Part shown: in pieces, positions 1 to 6,743 of the stretch | Numbering within the stretch: position 1 is the first letter of the stretch | Layout of the letters: every line of letters begins with the position of its first letter | Source: an uncultured Odoribacter sp. | Lineage (GTDB): Bacteria > Bacteroidota > Bacteroidia > Bacteroidales > Marinifilaceae | Assembly (NCBI GenBank): GCA_905204385.1 | Contig: CAJKZL010000091.1 | Span: 1 to 9,269, forward strand | Length of the DNA: 9,269 bases | Reading direction: 5' to 3' | The notes under the pieces: model-generated | Seen by the model: the letters and a program-made list of their open reading frames with translations, nothing else | What the model was told of the DNA's origin: nothing | Databases searched by the model: none | Translations under genes and position numbers: made by a program

Positions 1-225
1 TTCATACAAGGTTTGCTTGTACGCTTTCGTCCAACGCCTATCGATGGGAGCCCCGCCGAGATTCACAACCACGTCCGCATCGGACAATAAGCGGACCAGC
101 CGCTCCTCCCTCCCGCTCTCGAAATACTCCCGGCCAATGCCTTTCACAACATGACCTTGTGCCGAAAAGTAATCGGACAGATGACTACCTATGAAACCTG
201 TCGCTCCGCTGATAGCTATATTCAT
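1..225 (-). CDS. TIGR01777/YfcH-type NAD(P)-dependent epimerase, N-terminal fragment
   Basis: The first 75 residues of a short-chain dehydrogenase/epimerase-type protein, cut by the left edge of the window. ATG is at 223-225. The N-terminus has a beta strand followed by the Rossmann dinucleotide-binding glycine motif GATGFIG (residues 7-13). Further on, DVVVNLGGAPIDRRWT (residues 51-66) matches the 'NLAGxPI..RW' signature of the YfcH/TIGR01777 epimerase family (SDR39U1 in animals). The family is cytosolic and its substrate is generally unknown; binding of NAD(P) is family knowledge. It is transcribed away from the histidine kinase, and I see no convincing promoter for it in the 155-base gap. 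About three quarters of the usual ~300-residue protein is missing because of the window edge, not because of a visible mutation. Confidence 0.9.
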   Translation of the reverse strand, partial: MNIAISGATGFIGSHLSDYFSAQGHVVKGIGREYFESGREERLVRLLSDADVVVNLGGAPIDRRWTKAYKQTLYE

Positions 226-351
226 GACAACTTTTTCAGTAATGAAACGGATGATTTGCTTTAAAGTTCCGCGCCGGACATAAATAATCCCCGATCCGCG
301 CCGCCTGTTCATTATTTCAAGGCCGATAACGTGATTTTTTTACTTTTTCCC

Positions 352-359
352 TATATTTG
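352..359 (+). promoter_or_regulatory. Candidate -7 box for the histidine kinase gene
   Basis: TATATTTG matches the Bacteroidota -7 consensus TAnnTTTG and lies 21 bases before the ATG at 381. No good TTTG box is found 19-21 bases upstream, so the promoter is plausible but half-supported. The leader would be short, with no Shine-Dalgarno sequence. Confidence 0.45.
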
Positions 360-380
360 TAAGTTCTACATCGATCACCC

Positions 381-3300
381 ATGAAATTAATATTAATTAT
401 ACTCCTCGCTACCTACTCTTTACTTGTCAAAGGAGTTGGCAACATGCCGGCCGACGAATATGTCCTATTACTCAATTCCATCAGTTTCAGCGAGAAATGG
501 ACCGATCTTCAACGGGAGGGATTGAACGAAAAAATCACCCGTGATTTCAGTCATCTCCAATTCAAAAGCGAAGAACTATCCATCCCTGCTATCGGCAACG
601 AATCACAAGCGGAAGCCCTTCGCCAAAAGCTGATATCCCGCTATCCATCACCTCCCCGCATTATCGTCTTTATCGGCGCCCCCGGCTGGATAGTCTGCCG
701 TCCCCTGTTCGAAGAGCAATGGAAGGGAGTACCCGTAGTGATTTGCCAATCGAAAACCAGATTACCCCGGACAACGGAAATTCTCTACGCCAAAACACCC
801 CTCGACGAACAAAATAGCACCTCCATCGGAGAATGGACAAAAGGCTATAATGCCACAACGGTGGAAACTACTCTTTATATTGAAGAAACGGTGAAACTGA
901 TGCGTAGACTTATGCCTGAAATGAACCGGCTCGCCTTTATTTCGGACAACCGTTTCGTCAGCATTCAGGCTCGGCAAATGATGGAACAAAATATGAAACG
1001 GCATTTTCCGGACATCGGGCTCATCCAGCTTTCCGACTCCTTATATTCCACCGATGCCCTGCTCGGAACCATCAGTCAGTTCGATAAAAATGTCGGCATT
1101 ATCTATTATTCCTGGTTCAAGCCCTATCAAACCGATACCCCTTTTCAACTGAAAGACAATATACAGGATATCATCTGCAATTTTTCCAAAGTTCCCGTTT
1201 TTACCCTGAAGGACTGGTATGGCGAAAATAATTTCGCAGGAGGCTATTATGTCAGCCTGGACGAATTACGCAACACCCTTTATGAAAAGGTCTATCTAAT
1301 CCTGAAAGGAATGCCGGGATCTTCCTTACCTGCTTGCGAAAGCGGTAAGCCCCGGGCTTATCTCGATTATTCCAACTTGCTATGGTATAAAATTCCTTCC
1401 CGATACTTCCCCGACGATGCTGTATTTTCCCATATGCCACCGGGATTTTTTGAACGCTATCGCCAACTGATTGCGTTTGGGGTCATCACCCTCCTCCTGA
1501 TTCTCGCATTTTTTCTGATCATTCAGCGGCGCACTTACATACACCGCAAACTGGTACAACGCATCATCGATGGCCTCGAAAATCCGGTGTATCTGGTAAA
1601 CGAAAACGGCTTTATACAAAAACTCATCAACCCTTCCCCGGCTACCCTCCGTTTTTTGGGTATAGAACAGCTAGAAGGAATTTCCCCCAAGACACTCATC
1701 CGGAACCCTCAGGAGTATGAAGCCTACCTTCGGCTGCTACGAACAGTGATGCGCTCCCGCGAATCCGGTAGCATAAAACTGTCCATCACCAATTATGAAG
1801 GAAAATATATGTACCTTCAATTATCGGTGATCTATTATAACTTTAAAAATGTCATCCTATCCGTACAGGATATCTCCGAAACAGAAAAACGCCATCGGAG
1901 AGACAAGGAAAACCTGAATTTCTTGAATTCCGTATTCAATGACATGCCCGTCCCTACCAGCGTAAAGGATATAGACCACGATTTAACGTATTTACTTTGG
2001 AACAAAGAGGCCGAACATTTATATAAAATAAAAAGGGAAAACCTGATCGGTACGGATGGCAAAGGGGTCTTCCCTTCGGAAACAGAAGAAATCTTCGACC
2101 GTTTCGATAAAGATTACCTGCGCGACCCCTCCGCTTTTCCCAAGCTTTTTACCATGCACACCAAAGAAGGCGACGATAGAAAGATTCTGATGTACAAAAA
2201 AATACTTCAACAGGGCAACGACCGCTGGTTAATCAGTTCAGCCTTCGACCTGAGTGAAGCCGAACACAACCGCCGCGAAGTGGAAAAACTCACCCGCAAA
2301 TATCAAATGGTAATTCAGGCAGCGAAATTATCCACCTGGACCCTGGACATTCCGTCCGATACCATCCATCATGAAACCGGCAATCAACTTAACCCTGGAG
2401 GAAGCCCTTCCGCTATAACTACGTCTGTTCATGCAGAAGCCATCCGGAATATTCATCCTTCCCATCGCGAAAAAATGGACCGGGCCTTGCAGGATATCAT
2501 ATCCGGAAAAACCACACTCTATCATGAACAGTACCTATGGAAACAGCCGGATTCCAACCGTTATTACTGGGTGGAAAGTTTCGCCCTTCCCAGTAAATAC
2601 GATCCGGAAACCGGACTCCCCGTTCAATTGGTCGGGGCTTCGATGAATATCGACGAACGCAAGCAGCTAGAAGCCGAACTGATCCGGGCCAAAGAAAAAG
2701 CGGAAGAAAGTAACCGACTGAAATCGGCCTTTCTCGCCAACATGAGCCATGAGATTCGTACCCCACTGAATGCCATCATCGGCTTCTCGGCCCTTTTGAC
2801 CGACACGGACGATCCGGATGAAAAAAAAGAATATGCCCGCATCATAGACAATAACAACCAACTCTTGCTTCAATTGATCAACGATATTCTCGACCTTTCG
2901 AAAATAGAAGCCGGCACCCTTGAATTCAATATCGTCCCTGTAGACGTCAACCTCATGCTTGCGAACCTGGAACAAAGCTTCCGGCTGAAAATGCAGGAAA
3001 AACCGGTAGAGTTGAAATTTACGGAACGCATGGAACATTGCCTCATTGCTACCGATCAAAACCGGGTGGTGCAAGTACTGACCAATTTCCTGACCAATGC
3101 CATGAAATTCACGGCACAAGGCTCCATTACCGTAGGCTATTATCGGGAAAATGCGGAAATGCTCCGTTTCTACGTCACCGACACCGGTACGGGCATTCCT
3201 GCCGATCAATTAAAAAATATCTTCGGTCGTTTTGTCAAACTGAACAATTTTTCCCAGGGAACCGGACTGGGGCTGGCGATCAGCGAAATGATCGTATCGC

Positions 3301-3389
3301 ACCTGAAAGGGCAAATCGGAGTGGAATCCGTTTACGGAAAAGGATCGACATTTTGGTTCACCCTTCCCTACAATCCCGTCTCCGATTAA
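381..3389 (+). CDS. Membrane sensor histidine kinase with PBP-like periplasmic sensor and three PAS domains
   Basis: A 1002-residue two-component sensor kinase. Residues 1-20 form a signal peptide or N-terminal membrane anchor. Residues ~22-360 are predicted periplasmic and resemble the type 1 periplasmic-binding fold of 'ABC transporter substrate-binding' proteins (for example [11 protein letters not shown] near 93 and [15 protein letters not shown] near 283). A membrane helix follows at ~363-382. Three PAS-like regions lie at ~390-500, 514-637 and 641-762. A short helical linker leads to the HisKA domain, with H-box [10 protein letters not shown] and phospho-acceptor His790. The HATPase_c domain has the N-box [10 protein letters not shown] (901-910, conserved Asn906), G1 box DTGTGIP (934-940) and G2 box GTGLGLAI (960-967). 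It is expected to autophosphorylate and pass phosphate to a response regulator. There is no receiver or DNA-binding domain in the protein and no response regulator in the window, so the partner must be elsewhere. The ATG at 381 is chosen because it supplies the signal peptide; an internal ATG at 444 has a better ribosome-binding-like sequence but would remove it. The ligand is unknown. Confidence 0.93.
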   Translation: MKLILIILLATYSLLVKGVGNMPADEYVLLLNSISFSEKWTDLQREGLNEKITRDFSHLQFKSEELSIPAIGNESQAEALRQKLISRYPSPPRIIVFIGAPGWIVCRPLFEEQWKGVPVVICQSKTRLPRTTEILYAKTPLDEQNSTSIGEWTKGYNATTVETTLYIEETVKLMRRLMPEMNRLAFISDNRFVSIQARQMMEQNMKRHFPDIGLIQLSDSLYSTDALLGTISQFDKNVGIIYYSWFKPYQTDTPFQLKDNIQDIICNFSKVPVFTLKDWYGENNFAGGYYVSLDELRNTLYEKVYLILKGMPGSSLPACESGKPRAYLDYSNLLWYKIPSRYFPDDAVFSHMPPGFFERYRQLIAFGVITLLLILAFFLIIQRRTYIHRKLVQRIIDGLENPVYLVNENGFIQKLINPSPATLRFLGIEQLEGISPKTLIRNPQEYEAYLRLLRTVMRSRESGSIKLSITNYEGKYMYLQLSVIYYNFKNVILSVQDISETEKRHRRDKENLNFLNSVFNDMPVPTSVKDIDHDLTYLLWNKEAEHLYKIKRENLIGTDGKGVFPSETEEIFDRFDKDYLRDPSAFPKLFTMHTKEGDDRKILMYKKILQQGNDRWLISSAFDLSEAEHNRREVEKLTRKYQMVIQAAKLSTWTLDIPSDTIHHETGNQLNPGGSPSAITTSVHAEAIRNIHPSHREKMDRALQDIISGKTTLYHEQYLWKQPDSNRYYWVESFALPSKYDPETGLPVQLVGASMNIDERKQLEAELIRAKEKAEESNRLKSAFLANMSHEIRTPLNAIIGFSALLTDTDDPDEKKEYARIIDNNNQLLLQLINDILDLSKIEAGTLEFNIVPVDVNLMLANLEQSFRLKMQEKPVELKFTERMEHCLIATDQNRVVQVLTNFLTNAMKFTAQGSITVGYYRENAEMLRFYVTDTGTGIPADQLKNIFGRFVKLNNFSQGTGLGLAISEMIVSHLKGQIGVESVYGKGSTFWFTLPYNPVSD

Positions 3390-3400
3390 CCCGCAAAACG

Positions 3401-4189
3401 CTACTTCCCTGTATGGGCATCGGCCTTTTCTTTTACTTTGGCAATTCGTTTGGCTGTCTCCGGATGACTGCTGAACATTTTCTGAAACATGGACGATTTT
3501 TGCCCTTCGGACAGTTGATTCAATTTTTCAAGGGCATTGGCCATACCATAAGGATCAAAGCCATACTTTACGCAAAATTCAAATCCATAGGCATCGGCCT
3601 CCAGTTCTTGCTTCTGAGAAAACCGCGCGCTCGATAAAGCCTGAGCCATTTCACCTAATTGCGATTCGGACAATATTTCCAGCACACCTCCAGCAACTCC
3701 TGCCGCATTTTTAGCAGCCGACGCTAAATAAGCATTTTTCATGGCATCTTTGCTGTCCGTATGAACCACATGACCGATTTCATGACCGATCACCGCCATC
3801 AACTCATCATCGTCCATCAGGTCCATCAAGGCCGAAAAAACACGGATACTACCGTCCCCGCAAGCAAAGGCATTGATATCCACCACTTCATAAACCTTAT
3901 AATTCAAAGTCAATCCCTCTATCGCACCCACCTTCTTCATCAATGAATCCAGCCTCTTCGAATACGCCGACTCCGGAGTGGAAACAGGATTATGCTCATC
4001 CATCCATTTCACCGACTCGCGGCATAAGGCAGCCACATCCTCGTCGGACAATTTGATGGCAGAAGCCATATCCGAAGCTGCATTCAACATTTTCTTCGTA
4101 TTGAGGGTACGGTTCCCGATTTTAATCTGCGCCTGTACCATGACCACGCTTGAGGCCAACAAAAAACTCATTAACACCCATTTTTTCAT
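3401..4189 (-). CDS. Secreted M48-family metallopeptidase (LoiP/YcaL-like)
   Basis: A 262-residue zinc metallopeptidase of family M48. The start is taken at the ATG at 4187-4189, because it begins MKKWVLMSFLLASS, a clear signal peptide with a likely signal-peptidase I site after VQA. An upstream in-frame start at 4217-4219 would add ten charged/polar residues and overlap the promoter's -7 box. No cysteine follows the hydrophobic stretch, so it is not an obvious lipoprotein, unlike E. coli LoiP and YcaL. The zinc site is intact: HEIGH at residues 136-140 (His136, His140, catalytic Glu137) and the third ligand Glu195 in ELEAD. The SSHPETAKRI segment near the C-terminus is the SHP..RI signature of the family. 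Family members take part in periplasmic or outer-membrane protein quality control; the substrate here is unknown. It converges on the histidine kinase with only 11 bases between stop codons. Confidence 0.92.
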   Translation of the reverse strand: MKKWVLMSFLLASSVVMVQAQIKIGNRTLNTKKMLNAASDMASAIKLSDEDVAALCRESVKWMDEHNPVSTPESAYSKRLDSLMKKVGAIEGLTLNYKVYEVVDINAFACGDGSIRVFSALMDLMDDDELMAVIGHEIGHVVHTDSKDAMKNAYLASAAKNAAGVAGGVLEILSESQLGEMAQALSSARFSQKQELEADAYGFEFCVKYGFDPYGMANALEKLNQLSEGQKSSMFQKMFSSHPETAKRIAKVKEKADAHTGK

Positions 4190-4216
4190 TTCACTCGATT
4201 TTAAATTTATACCGCA

Positions 4217-4224
4217 CAAAAATA
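4217..4224 (-). promoter_or_regulatory. Candidate -7 box for the M48 peptidase gene
   Basis: Read on the minus strand this is TATTTTTG, a full match to TAnnTTTG, 27 bases before the ATG at 4189. The expected leader is about 20 bases and A/T-rich. No TTTG is present 19 bases upstream, so only half of the promoter is supported. Confidence 0.45.
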
Positions 4225-4398
4225 GTAAATAGTCCGTTATACCGGCCCCTCATCCGATAATTGTATCTTTTTCCTGTAAGTGCTTCTTTAGGTATAAAAA
4301 CAAGTCACGTCTCTTCGTCCGACAATTGCCTCCCATTCTCCCTTCCGGCTTGAAAAAACACCACACTTCAAGAATTACTAAAAAAAACCAGTCAAAAG
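4225..4398. other. Intergenic stretch between divergent M48 and BlaI-type genes
   Basis: No credible gene is visible. Two things stand out: a 14-base near-direct repeat, TCRTCCGAYAATTG, at 4250-4263 and 4315-4328 (two differences), and a short inverted repeat CTTGAA / TTCAAG at 4349-4354 and 4367-4372 with a 12-base loop. Either could be a protein-binding site or chance. Confidence 0.4.
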
Positions 4399-4429
4399 TT
4401 TGGCATTCTACGATTTTTTCGTAGATTTG
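4399..4429 (+). promoter_or_regulatory. Bacteroidota-type promoter of the BlaI-like gene
   Basis: TTTG (4399-4402), a spacer of exactly 19 bases, then TAGATTTG (4422-4429) give a perfect fit to the Bacteroidota primary sigma promoter TTTG-N19-TAnnTTTG. Transcription should begin a few bases downstream, roughly 4434-4436, giving a leader of about 20 bases before the ATG at 4457. This is the best promoter in the window. Confidence 0.8.
4408..4424. promoter_or_regulatory. Operator 1: perfect inverted repeat in the BlaI-like promoter
   Basis: CTACGA-N5-TCGTAG is a perfect dyad with 6-base arms (4408-4413 and 4419-4424) lying between the -33 and -7 boxes and touching the -7 box. BlaI/MecI repressors are known to bind short dyads (TACA/TGTA type) at their own promoters. 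TACGA/TCGTA here is a plausible lineage variant. Position and symmetry strongly suggest autorepression; binding itself is inferred. Confidence 0.75.
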
Positions 4430-4442
4430 CGAATAAATCGTA
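4428..4442. promoter_or_regulatory. Operator 2: imperfect second copy over the expected start site
   Basis: TGCGA-N5-TCGTA repeats the architecture of the upstream dyad (5-base arms, 5-base spacer), with one mismatch from TACGA. Its centre at 4435 is 19 bases from the first centre at 4416, and it covers the end of the -7 box and the likely transcription start. Tandem operators are known for BlaI/MecI systems, so this is probably a second, weaker repressor site. Confidence 0.5.
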
Positions 4443-4456
4443 AAAAACATCGCTCT

Positions 4457-4813
4457 ATGGAGAAATTAACCTTTCAGGAAGAAGAGATCATGTTAATCGT
4501 CTGGCAACAACAACAAGGAGCCATAAAGGATTTTCTCAACAAAATGACCGATCCGAAACCGCCCTACACCACAGTAGCTTCGATTGTAAAAAATCTGGAA
4601 AAAAAAGGATATGTTCATGCCCGACGATATGGAAACACATATGTTTATTCCCCCGCTATCGACGAAAACGATTACAAAAACCGTTATCTTTCGGGCGTAG
4701 TACGCAACTATTTCGAAAATTCATACAAAGAAATGGTGACTTTTTTTGCCAAAAAGCAGAAAATTTCCGCCGAAGAATTACAAGAAATCATCCGTCTGAT
4801 TGAAAAAGAATAG
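4457..4813 (+). CDS. BlaI/MecI/CopY-family transcriptional repressor
   Basis: A 118-residue winged-helix repressor, close to the usual 120-130 residues. The N-terminus MEKLTFQEEEIMLIVW is the family's first helix region. The recognition-helix signature YTTVASIVKNLEKKGYV spans residues 37-53, and the wing YGNTYVYSP follows at 58-66. The C-terminal half (~70-118) is the helical dimerisation part, ending FFAKKQKISAEELQEIIRLI. The ATG at 4457 is chosen because it starts the conserved domain and lies downstream of the promoter; an earlier in-frame TTG at 4400 would overlap the -33 box. In Firmicutes BlaI the inducing cleavage is at Asn101-Phe102; the aligned position here is about Phe96-Phe97. It is followed after 92 bases by its usual partner, a BlaR1-like M56 sensor, and it probably represses its own promoter through the two dyads upstream. 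The regulon beyond that is not visible. Confidence 0.93.
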   Translation: MEKLTFQEEEIMLIVWQQQQGAIKDFLNKMTDPKPPYTTVASIVKNLEKKGYVHARRYGNTYVYSPAIDENDYKNRYLSGVVRNYFENSYKEMVTFFAKKQKISAEELQEIIRLIEKE

Positions 4814-4829
4814 GTCCACCGACATATTT

Positions 4830-4837
4830 TAATTTTG
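4830..4837 (+). promoter_or_regulatory. Possible -7 box ahead of the M56 sensor gene
   Basis: TAATTTTG fits TAnnTTTG and lies in the 92-base gap between the repressor and the M56 gene. There is no -33 box at the right spacing and no copy of the TACGA/TCGTA dyad. Co-transcription from the repressor promoter is at least as likely. Confidence 0.25.
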
Positions 4838-4905
4838 GCAAACGCTTTGTTTTTATAGGATGAAATAAGGCGACGCCTGAAACTAATTCCGATATATTAC
4901 TTAAT

Positions 4906-6681
4906 ATGGAGAGTCTTTATATCTACATTGCCCGGATAAACATTGCTTTGATCGTGTTTTATCTGTTGTACCGTCTCCTTTTTGCCCGCGACACCTTTTT
5001 AGAAATCCGGCGCTTATTCCTATGGTCGCTTTTGGCTCTGGCCTTCACTTATCCGTTTATCACCCTTACACCCCGACCCGCTGCCACACAACCAGCATTG
5101 TACACAGCCATTGCCGGTTATGCGGAAGTCATCCATCAGGCGGCTGCAACTGCGGCCCCTCCCCGAACGACGGCCTGGAGCTGGCAGGATTTGTTATTAT
5201 GGATCTACGCATCGGTCAGTCTTTTCCTCCTCACACGAATGTTATTCCAGCTTTTGTCGATTTGCCGGATGGCCCGCCAGGGACGGAAAATTATTTGTCA
5301 AGGGCAACAGGTCATCGGTCTATCCCGAAAAACTCCGCCGTTTTCCTTCTATAACTGGATATTTCTCGCCCCCGCTATATACGAAGAAAAAGACCTGGCT
5401 GAAATTCTGGCCCACGAAAAAGCGCCCGCCTCTCAATACCATTCGGTAGACATGATTGCAAGTGAGCTTATTTGTATCCTATTTTGGTTCAACCCCGTAG
5501 TATGGCTGCTACGAAAAGAAATTCGCCATAACCTCGAATTTCTGGCCGACAAAAAAGTTATGGCCGCCGGCTACAACCGGAAAAATTACCAATATCACTT
5601 ACTTCGCCTGACTTATCGATCGACTGCAGTAAAATTTGTAAATAATTTCAATGTCTCATCTCTAAAAAAACGAATTGTTATGATGAATAAGAAACGCACC
5701 TCAAGAATAGGGCTGATCAAATACGCCTTACTTCTTCCCGTCACCGGACTGCTGATTCTATCGGCTAATGCCGGAACGGTAGTAAAAATGGCCGGTGAAA
5801 CCTGGCAGGAAATTAACCGGGTCCTCCCTCAACAGGACGAACAAAACGTCACTATCATAAGCGGAACGGTGACCGACGAACACGGAAATCCCCTTCCCGG
5901 CGCAACCGTAATTATCAAAGAGACTTCCGTAGGTTCCGTCTCCGACGTAAACGGACAATTCAAACTGTCGGTCAGTAAACCCGGCATATTGGCCATCTCT
6001 TATGTGGGTAGAAAAACGGTATATCGACCTTTCGACCTCGAAAGCCAACCCTTTCGCATCAAGATGGAGAAAGACGTCGCCCAATTGGATAAAGTGGTTG
6101 TAACAGGCTATTCACCTTCAACAAATTCCGAAGTAGAGGAGGCTGTCTTCGTGGTTGTAGAAGAAATGCCTGTTTTCCCTGGTGGCAATGTATTGAAATA
6201 TATTGCCCGGCAAATAAAATATCCGGTCATCGCTCAGGAAAATGGAATCCAGGGTACGGTTTTCGTCTCTTTCGTCGTCGATAAAAATGGAGCGGTCACC
6301 GATGCCAAAGTAGTCAAAAGCGTGGACGCCAGCCTCGACAAAGAAGCTTTACGGGTCATCAATTCCCTGCCCAAATGGCAACCGGGCAAACAACGTGGAA
6401 AAGCCGTGGATGTCCAATTCGTCCTTCCGATCGAATTCATCTTGGTTACGCCCCAAACGGCTGAGAACGTGGACAGTCCGGAAAATAAGTTGAAAATGGC
6501 AGACAGTTTATTATACATCGTGGACGGAGCCAAATTAAAACATAATGAACTCTCACAAGTCGATCTTAATCCAGAAAACATCACCAGCATTACCGTTTTA
6601 AAGGAGAAATCTTCCGTTGCCTTATACGGAAAAGAAGGAGAAAAAGGAGTTGTGATCATTACGACTAAACAAGACAAATAA
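4906..6681 (+). CDS. BlaR1-like M56 membrane sensor with TonB C-terminal domain; defective HExxH motif
   Basis: A 591-residue inner-membrane protein. Membrane helices are visible near residues 11-26, 37-54, 96-114, 187-202 and 271-287. The M56 peptidase core lies in the N-terminal half: LAHEKAPASQYHSVD (169-182) is followed by ELICILFWFNPVVWLL (187-202) and RHNLEFLADKK (207-217). Family members have HExxH at this point; here it reads H170-E-K-A-P174, so the first ligand and catalytic Glu171 remain but the second zinc-ligand histidine is proline. The probable third ligand, Glu211 in EFLAD, is present. After the last helix come a carboxypeptidase-regulatory-like beta domain (~318-386, SGTVTDEHGNPLPGATV), a TonB C-terminal domain (~422-512, including IKYPVIAQENGIQGTVFVSF) and a tail resembling a TonB-dependent receptor plug segment (ITVLKEKSSVALYGKEG...GVVIITTK, ~561-588). 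These three parts should be periplasmic. Classical BlaR1 senses beta-lactams and cleaves BlaI; no penicillin-binding domain is present here, so the signal is unknown. The reading frame is otherwise intact. Confidence 0.92.
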   Translation: MESLYIYIARINIALIVFYLLYRLLFARDTFLEIRRLFLWSLLALAFTYPFITLTPRPAATQPALYTAIAGYAEVIHQAAATAAPPRTTAWSWQDLLLWIYASVSLFLLTRMLFQLLSICRMARQGRKIICQGQQVIGLSRKTPPFSFYNWIFLAPAIYEEKDLAEILAHEKAPASQYHSVDMIASELICILFWFNPVVWLLRKEIRHNLEFLADKKVMAAGYNRKNYQYHLLRLTYRSTAVKFVNNFNVSSLKKRIVMMNKKRTSRIGLIKYALLLPVTGLLILSANAGTVVKMAGETWQEINRVLPQQDEQNVTIISGTVTDEHGNPLPGATVIIKETSVGSVSDVNGQFKLSVSKPGILAISYVGRKTVYRPFDLESQPFRIKMEKDVAQLDKVVVTGYSPSTNSEVEEAVFVVVEEMPVFPGGNVLKYIARQIKYPVIAQENGIQGTVFVSFVVDKNGAVTDAKVVKSVDASLDKEALRVINSLPKWQPGKQRGKAVDVQFVLPIEFILVTPQTAENVDSPENKLKMADSLLYIVDGAKLKHNELSQVDLNPENITSITVLKEKSSVALYGKEGEKGVVIITTKQDK

Positions 6682-6688
6682 CATCCGC

Positions 6689-6727
6689 TTCCGGCTCGGG
6701 AAAGCTTTAATGTTTCCCGAACCGGAA
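6689..6727 (+). terminator. Strong hairpin after the M56 gene, likely terminator or attenuator
   Basis: Arms TTCCGGCTCGGGAAA (6689-6703) and TTTCCCGAACCGGAA (6713-6727) pair over 15 positions with one mismatch around a 9-base loop. The hairpin begins 7 bases after the M56 stop codon and ends 16 bases before the methyltransferase ATG. The downstream bases are A/T-rich but lack a continuous T run, so intrinsic termination is likely but not certain. Confidence 0.6.
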
Positions 6728-6743
6728 ATAACATTTCTATTTC

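Noticed and set aside
269..304. Repeated TCCGCGCCG-like words in the epimerase/kinase gap
   Set aside because: The repeat is short and G/C-rich with no consistent spacing or symmetry; chance is the simpler explanation.
429..446. AAAGGAG followed 8 bases later by an ATG inside the kinase gene, a better ribosome-binding site than that of the chosen start
   Set aside because: Starting at residue 22 would remove the signal peptide that the periplasmic sensor domain needs; Bacteroidota starts usually lack such sequences.
2667..3209. A 180-residue minus-strand open frame opposite the kinase catalytic region
   Set aside because: It is antisense to the HisKA/HATPase coding sequence, with no motif of its own and no promoter.
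3038..3637. A 199-residue plus-strand open frame across the kinase/peptidase junction
   Set aside because: It overlaps the kinase HATPase domain in another frame and is antisense to the M48 gene. Its sequence has no recognisable domain and is a shadow of the two real genes.
4250..4450. A 66-residue minus-strand open frame in the M48/BlaI gap
   Set aside because: It runs across the promoter and operators, has an unconvincing composition and shows no domain.
4400..4456. An upstream TTG start that would extend the BlaI-like repressor by 19 residues
   Set aside because: The TTG lies in the -33 box, and the extension would run through the operators and the transcription start; the family N-terminus begins at 4457.
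4868..4878. Short palindrome AGGCG-A-CGCCT between the repressor and the M56 gene
   Set aside because: The arms are only 5 bases, there is no T run, and it does not resemble the TACGA dyads; it is too short to call a terminator or operator.
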